Made by a program: the position numbers and the translations under genes. 64,000 nt of DNA from an uncultured Winogradskyella sp. GTDB lineage: Bacteria > Bacteroidota > Bacteroidia > Flavobacteriales > Flavobacteriaceae. Under the pieces are notes generated by a model. The model was not told where the DNA came from and searched no databases. It saw nothing but the letters and a program-made list of their open reading frames with translations. Of the stretch, positions 7,534 through 15,487 are shown piece by piece. The stretch covers positions 1-64,000 of the forward strand of contig NZ_CALGNH010000006.1 of NCBI RefSeq assembly GCF_937958655.1, written 5' to 3'. Position 1 is the stretch's first letter. Every line of letters starts with the position of its first letter.

Positions 7534-8367
7534 ATGATACATTTAGGTGAATACAATACGTTAGAAATACTAAGAGATACAGAGCCAGGTTTGTTTTTGG
7601 GAGACGGAAAAGAAGGTGAGGTTTTACTTCCTAATCGTTATGTTCCTCAAGATTTTGAGATTGGAGATAAGTTAGATGTCTTTGTATATTTAGATAATGA
7701 AGAACGCCCTGTTGCAACGACAGACCAACCTTATGCAAAAAAGGGTGATTTTGCGTTATTGCGTTGTAATCAAGTTACTAAATTTGGCGCTTTTTTAGAT
7801 TGGGGTTTGGTAAAAGAATTGTTCTGTCCGTTTAAAGAACAGGCATTTAAAATGAAAGCAGGTAGCTGGTATTTAGTACATTGTTACTTAGATGAAGAAA
7901 CCGAGCGCTTAGTAGCGTCTAGTAAAACCAATCGTTTTTTAGATAATAAGCAATTAACGGTTAAACAGTTTGATGAGGTTGATATTATTGTATCTCACCC
8001 ATCAGAAATTGGTATGAATGTTATTGTAAATAATATACATTTAGGATTAGTGTTTAATGATGACATCTATAAAGATATCAGTGTCGGAGATCGATTAAAA
8101 GGGATTGTTAAAAAGGTACGTGATGATAATAAATTAGACATATCTCTTAGCCAAATAGGGTATAGAAATATAGAACCTAATGCTCAATTTATTTTAGAAG
8201 CCTTAAACGACAATAGTGGCTTTATCCCTTTACATGATAAATCTAGCCCAGAATCTATAAAGGAACACTTACAAATGAGTAAAAAAAGTTTTAAAAAAGC
8301 AATTGGTGCGCTTTATAAAGATCGTGTAATTACTATTAATGAAAATGGTATTTCTCTAATTGAGTGA
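7534..8367 (+). CDS. S1 RNA-binding domain protein, CvfB family
   Basis: It encodes 277 aa. The start (LGEYNTLEILRDTEPGLFLGD, then GEVLLPNRYVP) is the first S1-like domain. Then come KFGAFLDWGLVKELFCPFKEQ in the second domain (about residues 85-105), a third S1-like segment with VGDRLKGIVKKVRDDNKLDISL, and a C-terminal winged helix (MSKKSFKKAIGALYKDRVI) that ends the protein. This order is the CvfB architecture. CvfB was named for a virulence regulator in Staphylococcus, and RNA binding is inferred from the fold. It is cytosolic. Its last 12 nt overlap the end of the convergent gene at 8356. Confidence 0.88.
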   Translation: MIHLGEYNTLEILRDTEPGLFLGDGKEGEVLLPNRYVPQDFEIGDKLDVFVYLDNEERPVATTDQPYAKKGDFALLRCNQVTKFGAFLDWGLVKELFCPFKEQAFKMKAGSWYLVHCYLDEETERLVASSKTNRFLDNKQLTVKQFDEVDIIVSHPSEIGMNVIVNNIHLGLVFNDDIYKDISVGDRLKGIVKKVRDDNKLDISLSQIGYRNIEPNAQFILEALNDNSGFIPLHDKSSPESIKEHLQMSKKSFKKAIGALYKDRVITINENGISLIE

Positions 8368-8784
8368 TTTTTTTAATCGTGCTTTAACACGCCTATAAAT
8401 AGTATGTAATCCGTCATAAAGATTATCAAAACAAATATCTTTTCTCTGGCAGAAACTACTCTCAATCTTAGCATTCATTCTCCCAGCCTCATTATGCCAT
8501 ATAATGCCGTAGGCACTTAAATTGGGTAAGGCTTGCCTTGCATGCTTAATATCTAAAGTTGATGCGGAATACGAATTTATTCTATTGGTAATAATACCAA
8601 ATGGTTTCGATTTTCCAAAATAGGATAATAATTCATCAAGTGTACTTTTCACACTAATTAAATCAATATGTACTCCTTCGTTAAATTCTATAACCGCTAA
8701 ATGATTAAAAAAGTGAATACTACCTTCTTTTAGTATAGTCCTTTTGATAATTTGGGATCCAAATTCTGTATTACTAATGCTCAT
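8356..8784 (-). CDS. SpoIIAA/STAS-like protein, paralogue 1
   Basis: It encodes 142 aa with no signal peptide. The pattern HLAVIEFNEGVHIDL, then KPFGIITNRINSYSAS at about 80-95, matches a flavobacterial family usually annotated as STAS/SEC14-like. The gene at 31824 is a shorter paralogue with the same ITHRVNSYSVDP core. STAS-like domains bind small ligands or act in partner switching, but nothing here shows a partner. It is convergent with the CvfB-like gene with a 12-nt overlap of 3' ends. The fold call is moderate and the function unknown. Confidence 0.6.
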   Translation of the reverse strand: MSISNTEFGSQIIKRTILKEGSIHFFNHLAVIEFNEGVHIDLISVKSTLDELLSYFGKSKPFGIITNRINSYSASTLDIKHARQALPNLSAYGIIWHNEAGRMNAKIESSFCQRKDICFDNLYDGLHTIYRRVKARLKKSLN

Positions 8785-8973
8785 TTTAAGAAAATTTAAT
8801 TATAGCTATGCCTTGGTAATGATAACCTTGGCAATTATAAGACACCAGTTTTTTAAATAGTCACATAAAAAGCTAATAAAGAATGTTTTAGGTGTTTTTA
8901 AAAGATGTTAGGTGATGGAGAATGAATTTATGATCTGGTCGTTAAAGACTAAGTCACATTGTCATTAATTCCT

Positions 8974-8981
8974 TATTTTTG
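8974..8981 (+). promoter_or_regulatory. -7 box TATTTTTG upstream of menB
   Basis: It matches TAnnTTTG and lies 17 nt before the menB ATG at 8999. The 214-nt gap between the divergent genes at 8784 and 8999 holds nothing else recognisable. Confidence 0.5.
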
Positions 8982-8998
8982 TTTCTAAATTTTTTTAA

Positions 8999-9838
8999 AT
9001 GAGCCAAATAGATTGGGAAATTACCAAAACTTACGAGGATATAACATATTCTAAATGTAATGGTGTTGCTAGGATAGCGTTTAATCGGCCAGATATACGT
9101 AATGCTTTTCGTCCTAAAACAACCTCAGAGTTGTATGATGCGTTTTATGATGCTAATGAAGATGTAGATATTGGCGCTGTCTTATTAAGTGCAGAAGGGC
9201 CTTCTACAAAGGATGGTATATGGAGTTTTTGTTCTGGTGGAGACCAAAAAGCCAGAGGACATCAAGGTTATGTAGGCGAGGATGGTTATCATAGACTCAA
9301 TATTTTAGAAGTACAACGCCTCATTCGTTTTATGCCAAAGGCCGTTATTGCAGTTGTTCCAGGTTGGGCAGTAGGTGGTGGTCATAGTTTGCATGTAGTT
9401 TGTGATTTAACCTTAGCGAGTAAGGAACACGCTATTTTTAAGCAAACCGATGCCGATGTTACCAGTTTTGATGGTGGTTATGGCTCTGCTTATTTGGCTA
9501 AAATGGTAGGACAGAAAAAGGCAAGAGAGATATTTTTTCTAGGACGTAATTATTCGGCTCAAGAAGCCTACGAAATGGGAATGGTAAACGCAGTAATTCC
9601 TCATAACGAATTAGAAAGTACAGCCTACCAATGGGCTCAAGAAATATTAGCAAAATCTCCAACGTCTATTAAGATGTTAAAGTTTGCTATGAACTTAACA
9701 GATGATGGTATGGTAGGACAGCAGGTATTTGCAGGTGAAGCAACGCGGTTGGCGTATATGACGGATGAAGCTAAAGAAGGTAGAGATGCCTTTTTAGAAA
9801 AAAGAAAACCTAATTTTCCTAAAAAATGGATTCCTTAA
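8999..9838 (+). CDS. menB: 1,4-dihydroxy-2-naphthoyl-CoA synthase
   Basis: It encodes 279 aa, a crotonase-fold enzyme that cyclises o-succinylbenzoyl-CoA to DHNA-CoA. Visible MenB features are the N-terminal ARIAFNRPDIRNAFRPKT, the CSGGDQKARGH segment (oxyanion/substrate loop, about 78-88), VPGWAVGGGHSLHVVCDL (second oxyanion Gly region) and TSFDGGYGSAYLAKMVG with the characteristic Asp and Ser. The C-terminal EGRDAFLEKRKPNFPKK is typical of MenB. It is cytosolic. menA follows after 11 nt and is probably co-transcribed. Confidence 0.97.
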   Translation: MSQIDWEITKTYEDITYSKCNGVARIAFNRPDIRNAFRPKTTSELYDAFYDANEDVDIGAVLLSAEGPSTKDGIWSFCSGGDQKARGHQGYVGEDGYHRLNILEVQRLIRFMPKAVIAVVPGWAVGGGHSLHVVCDLTLASKEHAIFKQTDADVTSFDGGYGSAYLAKMVGQKKAREIFFLGRNYSAQEAYEMGMVNAVIPHNELESTAYQWAQEILAKSPTSIKMLKFAMNLTDDGMVGQQVFAGEATRLAYMTDEAKEGRDAFLEKRKPNFPKKWIP

Positions 9839-9849
9839 TTTAGTTTGTA

Positions 9850-10755
9850 ATGAAAGAAATAAAACCATGGCTTAAAGCCATGCGCCTTAGAACATTACCG
9901 CTTTCAACATCTGGTATCATTGCCGGAACATGCTTTGCATTTTACAACGGACGTTTCAGTTGGTGGGTTTTAGTTTTAGCGATTTTAACAACCATTAGCT
10001 TGCAAATATTATCAAATCTTGCAAACGATTTTGGTGACAGCGAAAATGGTGCTGATAATGCTAATAGAGTAGGCCCAACTAGAGCTGTACAGAGTGGTGA
10101 AATAACTCCAGAAGAAATGCTCGAAGCCATTAAGTTTAATATAATCGTAGTTATTATTTTGAGCATTGCGCTAATTTGGGCGGCATTTGGACCCACTAAC
10201 TTTTTATTTGTTCTATTGTTTTTATGTCTTGGAGGTGTTTCTGTTTATGCAGCATTAAATTATACTATGGGTGATTCTCCTTATGGTTACAGAGCTTTAG
10301 GTGATATTTTTGTCTTTATATTTTTTGGTTTGGTAAGTACAATAGGGAGTTATGTACTATACATGCAAAAGGTTGATCATGTAATAGTTTTACCAGCAAT
10401 TATTTTAGGTTTATTGAGTGTAGGCGTACTGAATTTAAATAATATGAGAGATTTAAATGCAGATAAAGAAGTTGGTAAGGTTACCGTCGCTGTAAAATTG
10501 GGCATAAAAAAAGCAAAACAATACCATTTTGTTTTAGTCATTGGAGCGCTTGTGGTAACTTTTATATTTTCAATTTTATATTATGTAGAGCCTTATAATT
10601 TTTTATACCTTATTGCTTATATACCTCTAATTAGGCATTTAATAGTAATAAAATCTGCAGAAACGCCTGCTGATTTTGATAGTCAATTAAAAGTATTGGC
10701 TTTATCAACATTTGTATTAGCCTTGTTATTAGGTGTTGGTTATATTCTATATTAA
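9850..10755 (+). CDS. menA: 1,4-dihydroxy-2-naphthoate polyprenyltransferase
   Basis: It encodes 301 aa, an integral membrane UbiA-family enzyme with about eight hydrophobic helices. The first Asp-rich motif is NDFGDSENGADNANRVGPTR (about 58-77) and the second is NNMRDLNADKEVGKVTVAVKLG (about 197-218). Both bind the prenyl diphosphate through Mg2+. It attaches the isoprenoid tail to DHNA, giving demethylmenaquinone in the inner membrane. It lies 11 nt after menB. The MBL-fold gene follows after 21 nt, so a three-gene operon is likely. No irregularities seen. Confidence 0.96.
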   Translation: MKEIKPWLKAMRLRTLPLSTSGIIAGTCFAFYNGRFSWWVLVLAILTTISLQILSNLANDFGDSENGADNANRVGPTRAVQSGEITPEEMLEAIKFNIIVVIILSIALIWAAFGPTNFLFVLLFLCLGGVSVYAALNYTMGDSPYGYRALGDIFVFIFFGLVSTIGSYVLYMQKVDHVIVLPAIILGLLSVGVLNLNNMRDLNADKEVGKVTVAVKLGIKKAKQYHFVLVIGALVVTFIFSILYYVEPYNFLYLIAYIPLIRHLIVIKSAETPADFDSQLKVLALSTFVLALLLGVGYILY

Positions 10756-10776
10756 TCAAAAACACTATATTTTATT

Positions 10777-11454
10777 ATGAAAATCACATATTACGGACAC
10801 GCTTGTTTATCTATAGAAATAAATAATACACACATACTTGTAGATCCTTTTATTAGTGGAAATGAAAAAGCATCTCATATAGATATAAATAGTCTTAAGG
10901 CTGATTATATTTTTATAACACATGCGCACCAAGATCATATCTTAGATGTTGAGGCTATTGCTAAACGTACAGGAGCTATAATTGTGTCTAACTATGAAAT
11001 TGTGGTTCATTATCAAAACCTTGGTTTTAAAGGGCATCCAATGAACCATGGTGGCTCGTGGTCTTTTGATTTTGGAAACGTAAAATATGCTAATGCTATC
11101 CATACCTCTTCGTTTCCAGATGGTAAGTATGGCGGTCAGCCAGGCGGTTTTATAATTGAAGCAGATAAAACCATATACATTGCAGGTGATACAGCTTTAA
11201 CCTATGATATGAAGCTCATTGGTAATCAATTTAATTTAGACTTAGCTATTTTGCCAATAGGCGACAACTTTACCATGGGTGTAGAAGATGCAATTATGGC
11301 AAGTGATTTTGTAAAATGCGATCATATATTTGGTTATCATTACGATACTTTTGGTTATATAGAAATTGATAAGCCTAAGGCAAAAGCTAAATTTGCTGCC
11401 AAAAATAAAACCTTAGCGCTTTTAGATATTGGTGAAACCATTGTAGTTAATTAA
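10777..11454 (+). CDS. MBL-fold metal-dependent hydrolase, UPF0173 type
   Basis: It encodes 225 aa. The start ITYYGHACLSIEIN and the metal motif THAHQDHILD (HxHxDH, about 48-57) are typical of the UPF0173 branch of the metallo-beta-lactamase superfamily. Later ligands are in NHGGSW, IAGDTALTYDM (Asp) and HIFGYHYDTF (His). It probably binds two metal ions; the substrate is unknown. It is cytosolic. It follows menA by 21 nt and is likely transcribed with menBA, but a role in menaquinone synthesis is not established. Confidence 0.88.
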   Translation: MKITYYGHACLSIEINNTHILVDPFISGNEKASHIDINSLKADYIFITHAHQDHILDVEAIAKRTGAIIVSNYEIVVHYQNLGFKGHPMNHGGSWSFDFGNVKYANAIHTSSFPDGKYGGQPGGFIIEADKTIYIAGDTALTYDMKLIGNQFNLDLAILPIGDNFTMGVEDAIMASDFVKCDHIFGYHYDTFGYIEIDKPKAKAKFAAKNKTLALLDIGETIVVN

Positions 11455-11887
11455 TTTTACTTCACTACAAAAGACTAATTTACGGAACAGCTGCGTAGAT
11501 AAACGCGTTAGAAACGATTTCAATATTTATTAACCTAATATATCAGTCCAAATTTTTATTTTGACTTGTGCATCAGCTTCTTTGTTCTGGCTTTAACATC
11601 TTGTTTGTTTAGAATCATTTACTTTCGGAAAATTTAAGGTTTGGCAGCAGCATTAAAGTAAACCGTGCAATGTTAGTAGCAATAAATTCGATGTATATCT
11701 TAAGTACTGTGATATTATTTTTAAAGAAGAAGTATCAAAAATCATCTAGGATCTTTTACCTGTTATAATGAAATTAAACTATACCTTCAAATTAAATTTT
11801 TTAAGACGTTAAATAATAGTTAAACAAAGTCATTTGTTTTTACAATTAATAGTATTGCTATTATATTTGCAAATAAATTAATCAACT
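11455..11887. other. 433-nt gene-free stretch
   Basis: I find no ORF that looks coding, no RNA gene and no strong hairpin here. The only element I can support is the -7 box at 11862-11869 near its right end. Scattered pieces read loosely like degraded coding DNA, but no family can be named. Confidence 0.5.
11862..11869 (+). promoter_or_regulatory. -7 box TATATTTG upstream of the DUF2490/carbonic anhydrase pair
   Basis: It matches TAnnTTTG and ends 18 nt before the ATG at 11888. The nearest upstream TTG (11834-11836) is 25 nt away, longer than the usual spacer. Confidence 0.55.
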
Positions 11888-12577
11888 ATGAAACTAAAGC
11901 TTTTTATTGTGATGTGTTTTATCGTAAACTATAATATTAAGGCACAAAATGTAGACGAATCGCAAACAGGTGCTTGGTACATGTATTTTTACAACCACCA
12001 ATTTAAAGATAGTCAATTTGGGATTCAAGGAGATTTTCAATATCGAGATTGGCAAGGCATTGGTGATATGGAGCAATTATTACTCCGCTCGGGTTTTACA
12101 TTTACACCAAAAGATACCAAATTAAAATTTACATTAGGTTACGCAAATATTACCTCTGGTTTACCAGGAGAAAACGATAATACTAGTGGTGAAAATAGAA
12201 TATACCAAGAAGCTTTGTATCCCTCTAAATTTGGACGCTTTCATTTAACACATAGATTTAGATACGAACAACGTTTTGTAGAAAATCAAGATTTTAGAAC
12301 GCGTTATCGGTATAATCTCTTTTTAAATATCCCTATCAACAAAAAAGATTTGGGACCTAAAGCAATTTACGCAGCACTGTATAACGAACTTTTTATTAAT
12401 GGCCAAAACGAAATAGGAGATGGTCAGTCGGTAGAATTATTTGACAGAAACAGAACCTATTTAGGTTTAGGCTATGTGCTTAATAATACCATAAGATTTC
12501 AGTTAGGTTGGATGAATCAAAAGACCGTTAACTGGGGAAAAGGGCAGTTGCAACTTAGTATGCATCACAATTTTTAA
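11888..12577 (+). CDS. DUF2490 family outer-membrane beta-barrel protein
   Basis: It encodes 229 aa with a signal peptide (hydrophobic LFIVMCFIVNYNIKAQ, cleavage near residue 20). The mature part alternates in short amphipathic strands with aromatic ends (TGAWYMYFYNHQF, FGIQGDFQYRDWQ, HLTHRFRYEQRF, TRYRYNLFLNIP) and closes with a strand ending HHNF, as expected for a C-terminal barrel strand. This matches DUF2490, a small outer-membrane barrel family of unknown function. The carbonic anhydrase lipoprotein gene starts 24 nt downstream, so the two are probably an operon. Confidence 0.85.
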   Translation: MKLKLFIVMCFIVNYNIKAQNVDESQTGAWYMYFYNHQFKDSQFGIQGDFQYRDWQGIGDMEQLLLRSGFTFTPKDTKLKFTLGYANITSGLPGENDNTSGENRIYQEALYPSKFGRFHLTHRFRYEQRFVENQDFRTRYRYNLFLNIPINKKDLGPKAIYAALYNELFINGQNEIGDGQSVELFDRNRTYLGLGYVLNNTIRFQLGWMNQKTVNWGKGQLQLSMHHNF

Positions 12578-12600
12578 AATTAATTAAACTCTATTTAGTT

Positions 12601-13374
12601 ATGAAAACAAGAATAAAAAATTTATCCATTTTAGCTTTAGTTATTACGGTATTTGGTTGCGATTTTGTTGCATCTAGTGCGGATTCAGAGACAAGCACTA
12701 ACGTTTCCTCGGTAGACAGTATTGTAAAACAAAACCCTGTTAAAAGTATTTTAACTGCCGAAGAACAGGCAGATATGAGTCCAGATGAAATTATTGGACG
12801 CCTAAAAAAAGGTAATGAGAATTTTGTAAGTAATAATTTAACGATGAGAGATCATTCGGCGCAGCGTAGAGAAGCTACCATAGGTCAATATCCAAAAGCT
12901 ATAGTATTATCTTGCGTTGATAGTAGAGTACCTGTAGAAGATGTTTTTGATCTGGGCATTGGTGATATTTTTGTTGCCAGAGTAGCCGGTAATATTGAAA
13001 ATAAGGATATTGTAGGCTCAATGGAATTTGCTACTGCGGTTGCAGGTTCTAAAGTTGTAATTGTAATGGGACATACCTCTTGCGGTGCAGTAAAGCATGC
13101 TATAGATAATACAGATGCGGCTTCAATGAATATGAATGCGTTACAAGATTTGTTGGATGAAATTAAACCCTCTATGACAAATGTTGAAACTGAAGGTGAA
13201 AAAACATCTAAAAACACAGATTTTACTAACCTTGTCATAACGAACAATGCAAAACAAACCGTTGAAGATATTAGAAAACGATCACCTAAGATGGCAGAGC
13301 TAGAAAAAAGCGGTAAAATTAAAATAGTACCAGCAGTCTATGATATGGAGACTGGTAAAGTAAAATTTATGTAA
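12601..13374 (+). CDS. beta-class carbonic anhydrase, exported lipoprotein
   Basis: It encodes 257 aa. The N-terminus is a lipoprotein signal ending VFGC (Cys20), followed by a Ser/Thr/Asp-rich linker to about residue 50, so the enzyme is anchored in the envelope rather than cytosolic. The catalytic domain carries the beta-CA zinc site: Cys105-x-Asp107-x-Arg109 in CVDSR, then His158 and Cys161 in HTSCGAV. It interconverts CO2 and bicarbonate. It follows a DUF2490 barrel by 24 nt and is closed by a strong terminator. Export of a beta-CA as a lipoprotein is less common than the cytosolic form. Confidence 0.92.
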   Translation: MKTRIKNLSILALVITVFGCDFVASSADSETSTNVSSVDSIVKQNPVKSILTAEEQADMSPDEIIGRLKKGNENFVSNNLTMRDHSAQRREATIGQYPKAIVLSCVDSRVPVEDVFDLGIGDIFVARVAGNIENKDIVGSMEFATAVAGSKVVIVMGHTSCGAVKHAIDNTDAASMNMNALQDLLDEIKPSMTNVETEGEKTSKNTDFTNLVITNNAKQTVEDIRKRSPKMAELEKSGKIKIVPAVYDMETGKVKFM

Positions 13375-13406
13375 TTTCCCTAATTGAATTAATAAGTTAA
13401 TAGCTT

Positions 13407-13435
13407 AGGCATCACTACTTGTGATGCCTTTTTTT
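13407..13435 (+). terminator. intrinsic terminator after the carbonic anhydrase gene
   Basis: The stem AGGCATCAC (13407-13415) pairs perfectly with GTGATGCCT (13421-13429) around TACTT and is followed by a T-run. Confidence 0.93.
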
Positions 13436-13469
13436 ATTCTAAAAACACAGAAATTAGACTGCGGATGCT

Positions 13470-13477
13470 TATTTTTG
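13470..13477 (+). promoter_or_regulatory. -7 box TATTTTTG immediately before menC
   Basis: It matches TAnnTTTG and ends 5 nt before the ATG at 13483. It lies inside the longer open frame that begins at 13465, which argues for the 13483 start and a leaderless or nearly leaderless transcript. Confidence 0.6.
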
Positions 13478-13482
13478 GTTTT

Positions 13483-14526
13483 ATGTTAAAAGCACAATAT
13501 AAAAAGTATATTCTAAATTTTAAGACACCAAGTGGTACATCTAGAGGTGTAATGACCACTAAAGAAACTTGGTTTATTAGTCTTGAAGAGAATACCAAAA
13601 AAGGTATTGGCGAGTGTGGAATTCTTAGAGGTTTATCTATTGATGATGGACCAGATTATGAAGATAAATTAAGATGGGCTTGTGATAATATTAATTTGGG
13701 ATTAGAGGCTTTACTATATGAGCTTACAGAGCAACCGAGTATTCAGTTTGGTTTAGAGATGGCCTTTAAATCTTTAGAAAGTAAAAATAAATATATCCTA
13801 TTTCCTTCAGCATTTACAAAAGCCAATGACGCAATTTCTATTAATGGTTTGGTGTGGATGGGTACAGAAGATTTTATGCGCCAACAAATAATAGAAAAAA
13901 TTAAAAGTGGCTTCAACTGTATAAAACTAAAAATTGGAGCTATAGACTTTAAAACAGAACTCAACATTCTAAAATCTATAAGAAAAGAATTTTCAGTAGC
14001 TGATATAGAAATAAGAGTGGATGCCAATGGTGCTTTTGCTGCAACTGATGCTTTAGAAAAACTTAAGCAACTATCAGATTATAATATACATTCTATAGAG
14101 CAACCCATACAACCAAAACAGTTAGACGACATGGCATCTCTGTGTGAACAAACGCCATTTCCTATTGCTTTGGATGAAGAATTAATAGGCGTATTTTCAA
14201 CTGAAGACAAAAAGGAACTTCTTAAAACTATAAACCCGCAATACATCATTTTAAAACCAAGTTTAATAGGCGGATATCAAGGAAGTGAAGCGTGGATTTC
14301 AATAGCTGAAAAGCTTAATGTTAAATGGTGGATAACAAGTGCATTAGAAAGTAATATTGGGTTAAATGCCATAGCGCAATGGACCTATACTTTGAATAAT
14401 AACCTACCGCAAGGCTTAGGAACAGGGAGTTTATTCACTAATAATTTTGATTCGCCATTAACCGTAAAAAATGGTACTTTGCAATACGATAACACACAAG
14501 ATTGGAAATTTAATTTAGACTTATGA
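13483..14526 (+). CDS. menC: o-succinylbenzoate synthase (enolase superfamily)
   Basis: 347 aa from the ATG at 13483. The in-frame start at 13465 would put the -7 box inside the gene, and family members begin near KAQYKKYILNF. Catalytic residues are visible: KLKIG with Lys148 and Lys150, metal ligands Asp180 (RVDANG), Glu206 (IEQPI) and Asp231 (ALDEEL), and a second-side Lys258 (ILKPSLIGG). It dehydrates SHCHC to o-succinylbenzoate. Relatives include dipeptide epimerases, but the men context decides. Its stop overlaps the next start by 4 nt (ATGA). Confidence 0.93.
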   Translation: MLKAQYKKYILNFKTPSGTSRGVMTTKETWFISLEENTKKGIGECGILRGLSIDDGPDYEDKLRWACDNINLGLEALLYELTEQPSIQFGLEMAFKSLESKNKYILFPSAFTKANDAISINGLVWMGTEDFMRQQIIEKIKSGFNCIKLKIGAIDFKTELNILKSIRKEFSVADIEIRVDANGAFAATDALEKLKQLSDYNIHSIEQPIQPKQLDDMASLCEQTPFPIALDEELIGVFSTEDKKELLKTINPQYIILKPSLIGGYQGSEAWISIAEKLNVKWWITSALESNIGLNAIAQWTYTLNNNLPQGLGTGSLFTNNFDSPLTVKNGTLQYDNTQDWKFNLDL

Positions 14527-15482
14527 ATTATATACAGCAAGCCTATAAAGGATTATATGATGGATGGCGATACATTGTTGGAACAGTAATAGTTATTGCT
14601 TTTGTTATCCTAGGGCAACTGCCATTTACTGCAGCTGTTTTTGTAGAGGCACAAAACCAAGGATTAAATTTATTTGAGCTGAACGAAAATAACATGATGA
14701 CGCTTTTAGAGTCTAATCTTAATTTGTTTTTAATGCTGTTGTCTTTTGCTGTTGGACTTGTTGGTATTTTAATTGTAAACAAATGGTTGCATAAAATGAC
14801 GCTTACACAATTAACTACAGCTCGTAAAAAAATAGATTGGAAACGGTTTTGGATCATCTTTTTTGCTTGGGGAATATTATCCTCTGGATTAGTGCTTTTA
14901 GATTATTTTATGTCTCCAGAGCATTATGAATGGAATTTCGATTTTAATAAATTTATAATATTAGCTGTTATTGCTATACTTATGGTGCCATTACAAACCA
15001 GTTGCGAAGAATACCTTTTTAGAGGCTATTTGATGCAAGGGATTGGTTTGGCAGCAAAAAATAAATGGGTACCATTGATTATTACTTCTGTAGTTTTTGG
15101 AATGCTACATATAGCCAATCCTGAGGTGGAAAAATTGGGTTATGTTATTATGGTGTATTATATAGGTACAGGTTTATTTTTAGGAATAATGACCTTAATG
15201 GACGATGGTTTAGAATTAGCCTTAGGTTTTCATGCTGCAAATAATTTATTTACAGCGCTATTGGTAACGGCAGACTGGACGGCATTTCAGACCTATTCAA
15301 TATTTAAAGACACGTCAGATCCTAGTAATGCAGCACTTGTTGATATTGCTATACCAGTGTTTGTTATGTTTCCAATTATATTATTTATACTCTCTAAAGT
15401 CTATGGGTGGAACAACTGGAAAGAACGCTTGTTTGGTCGCGTAACAGAACCTCCAAAAGAAGATTACAAAATTCTAGACTAA
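14523..15482 (+). CDS. CPBP family intramembrane metalloprotease
   Basis: It encodes 319 aa with about eight hydrophobic helices. The CPBP/Abi motifs are present: SCEEYLFRG (EExxxR type, about 160-168), FGMLHIANPE (FxxxH, about 194-198) and LGFHAANNLF (HxxxN). These residues form the metal site of Rce1-like intramembrane proteases. The substrate is unknown. It is translationally coupled to menC through an ATGA overlap and sits 5 nt before menE, so it is transcribed within the menC-menE operon. Nothing connects it mechanistically to menaquinone. Confidence 0.9.
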   Translation: MNYIQQAYKGLYDGWRYIVGTVIVIAFVILGQLPFTAAVFVEAQNQGLNLFELNENNMMTLLESNLNLFLMLLSFAVGLVGILIVNKWLHKMTLTQLTTARKKIDWKRFWIIFFAWGILSSGLVLLDYFMSPEHYEWNFDFNKFIILAVIAILMVPLQTSCEEYLFRGYLMQGIGLAAKNKWVPLIITSVVFGMLHIANPEVEKLGYVIMVYYIGTGLFLGIMTLMDDGLELALGFHAANNLFTALLVTADWTAFQTYSIFKDTSDPSNAALVDIAIPVFVMFPIILFILSKVYGWNNWKERLFGRVTEPPKEDYKILD

Positions 15483-15487
15483 ACCAA

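Noticed and set aside
15407-15487. N-terminal extension of MenE from an upstream start
   Set aside because: The extension overlaps the CPBP protease coding sequence in another frame and is Arg-rich shadow sequence; the ATG at 15488 fits the family start.
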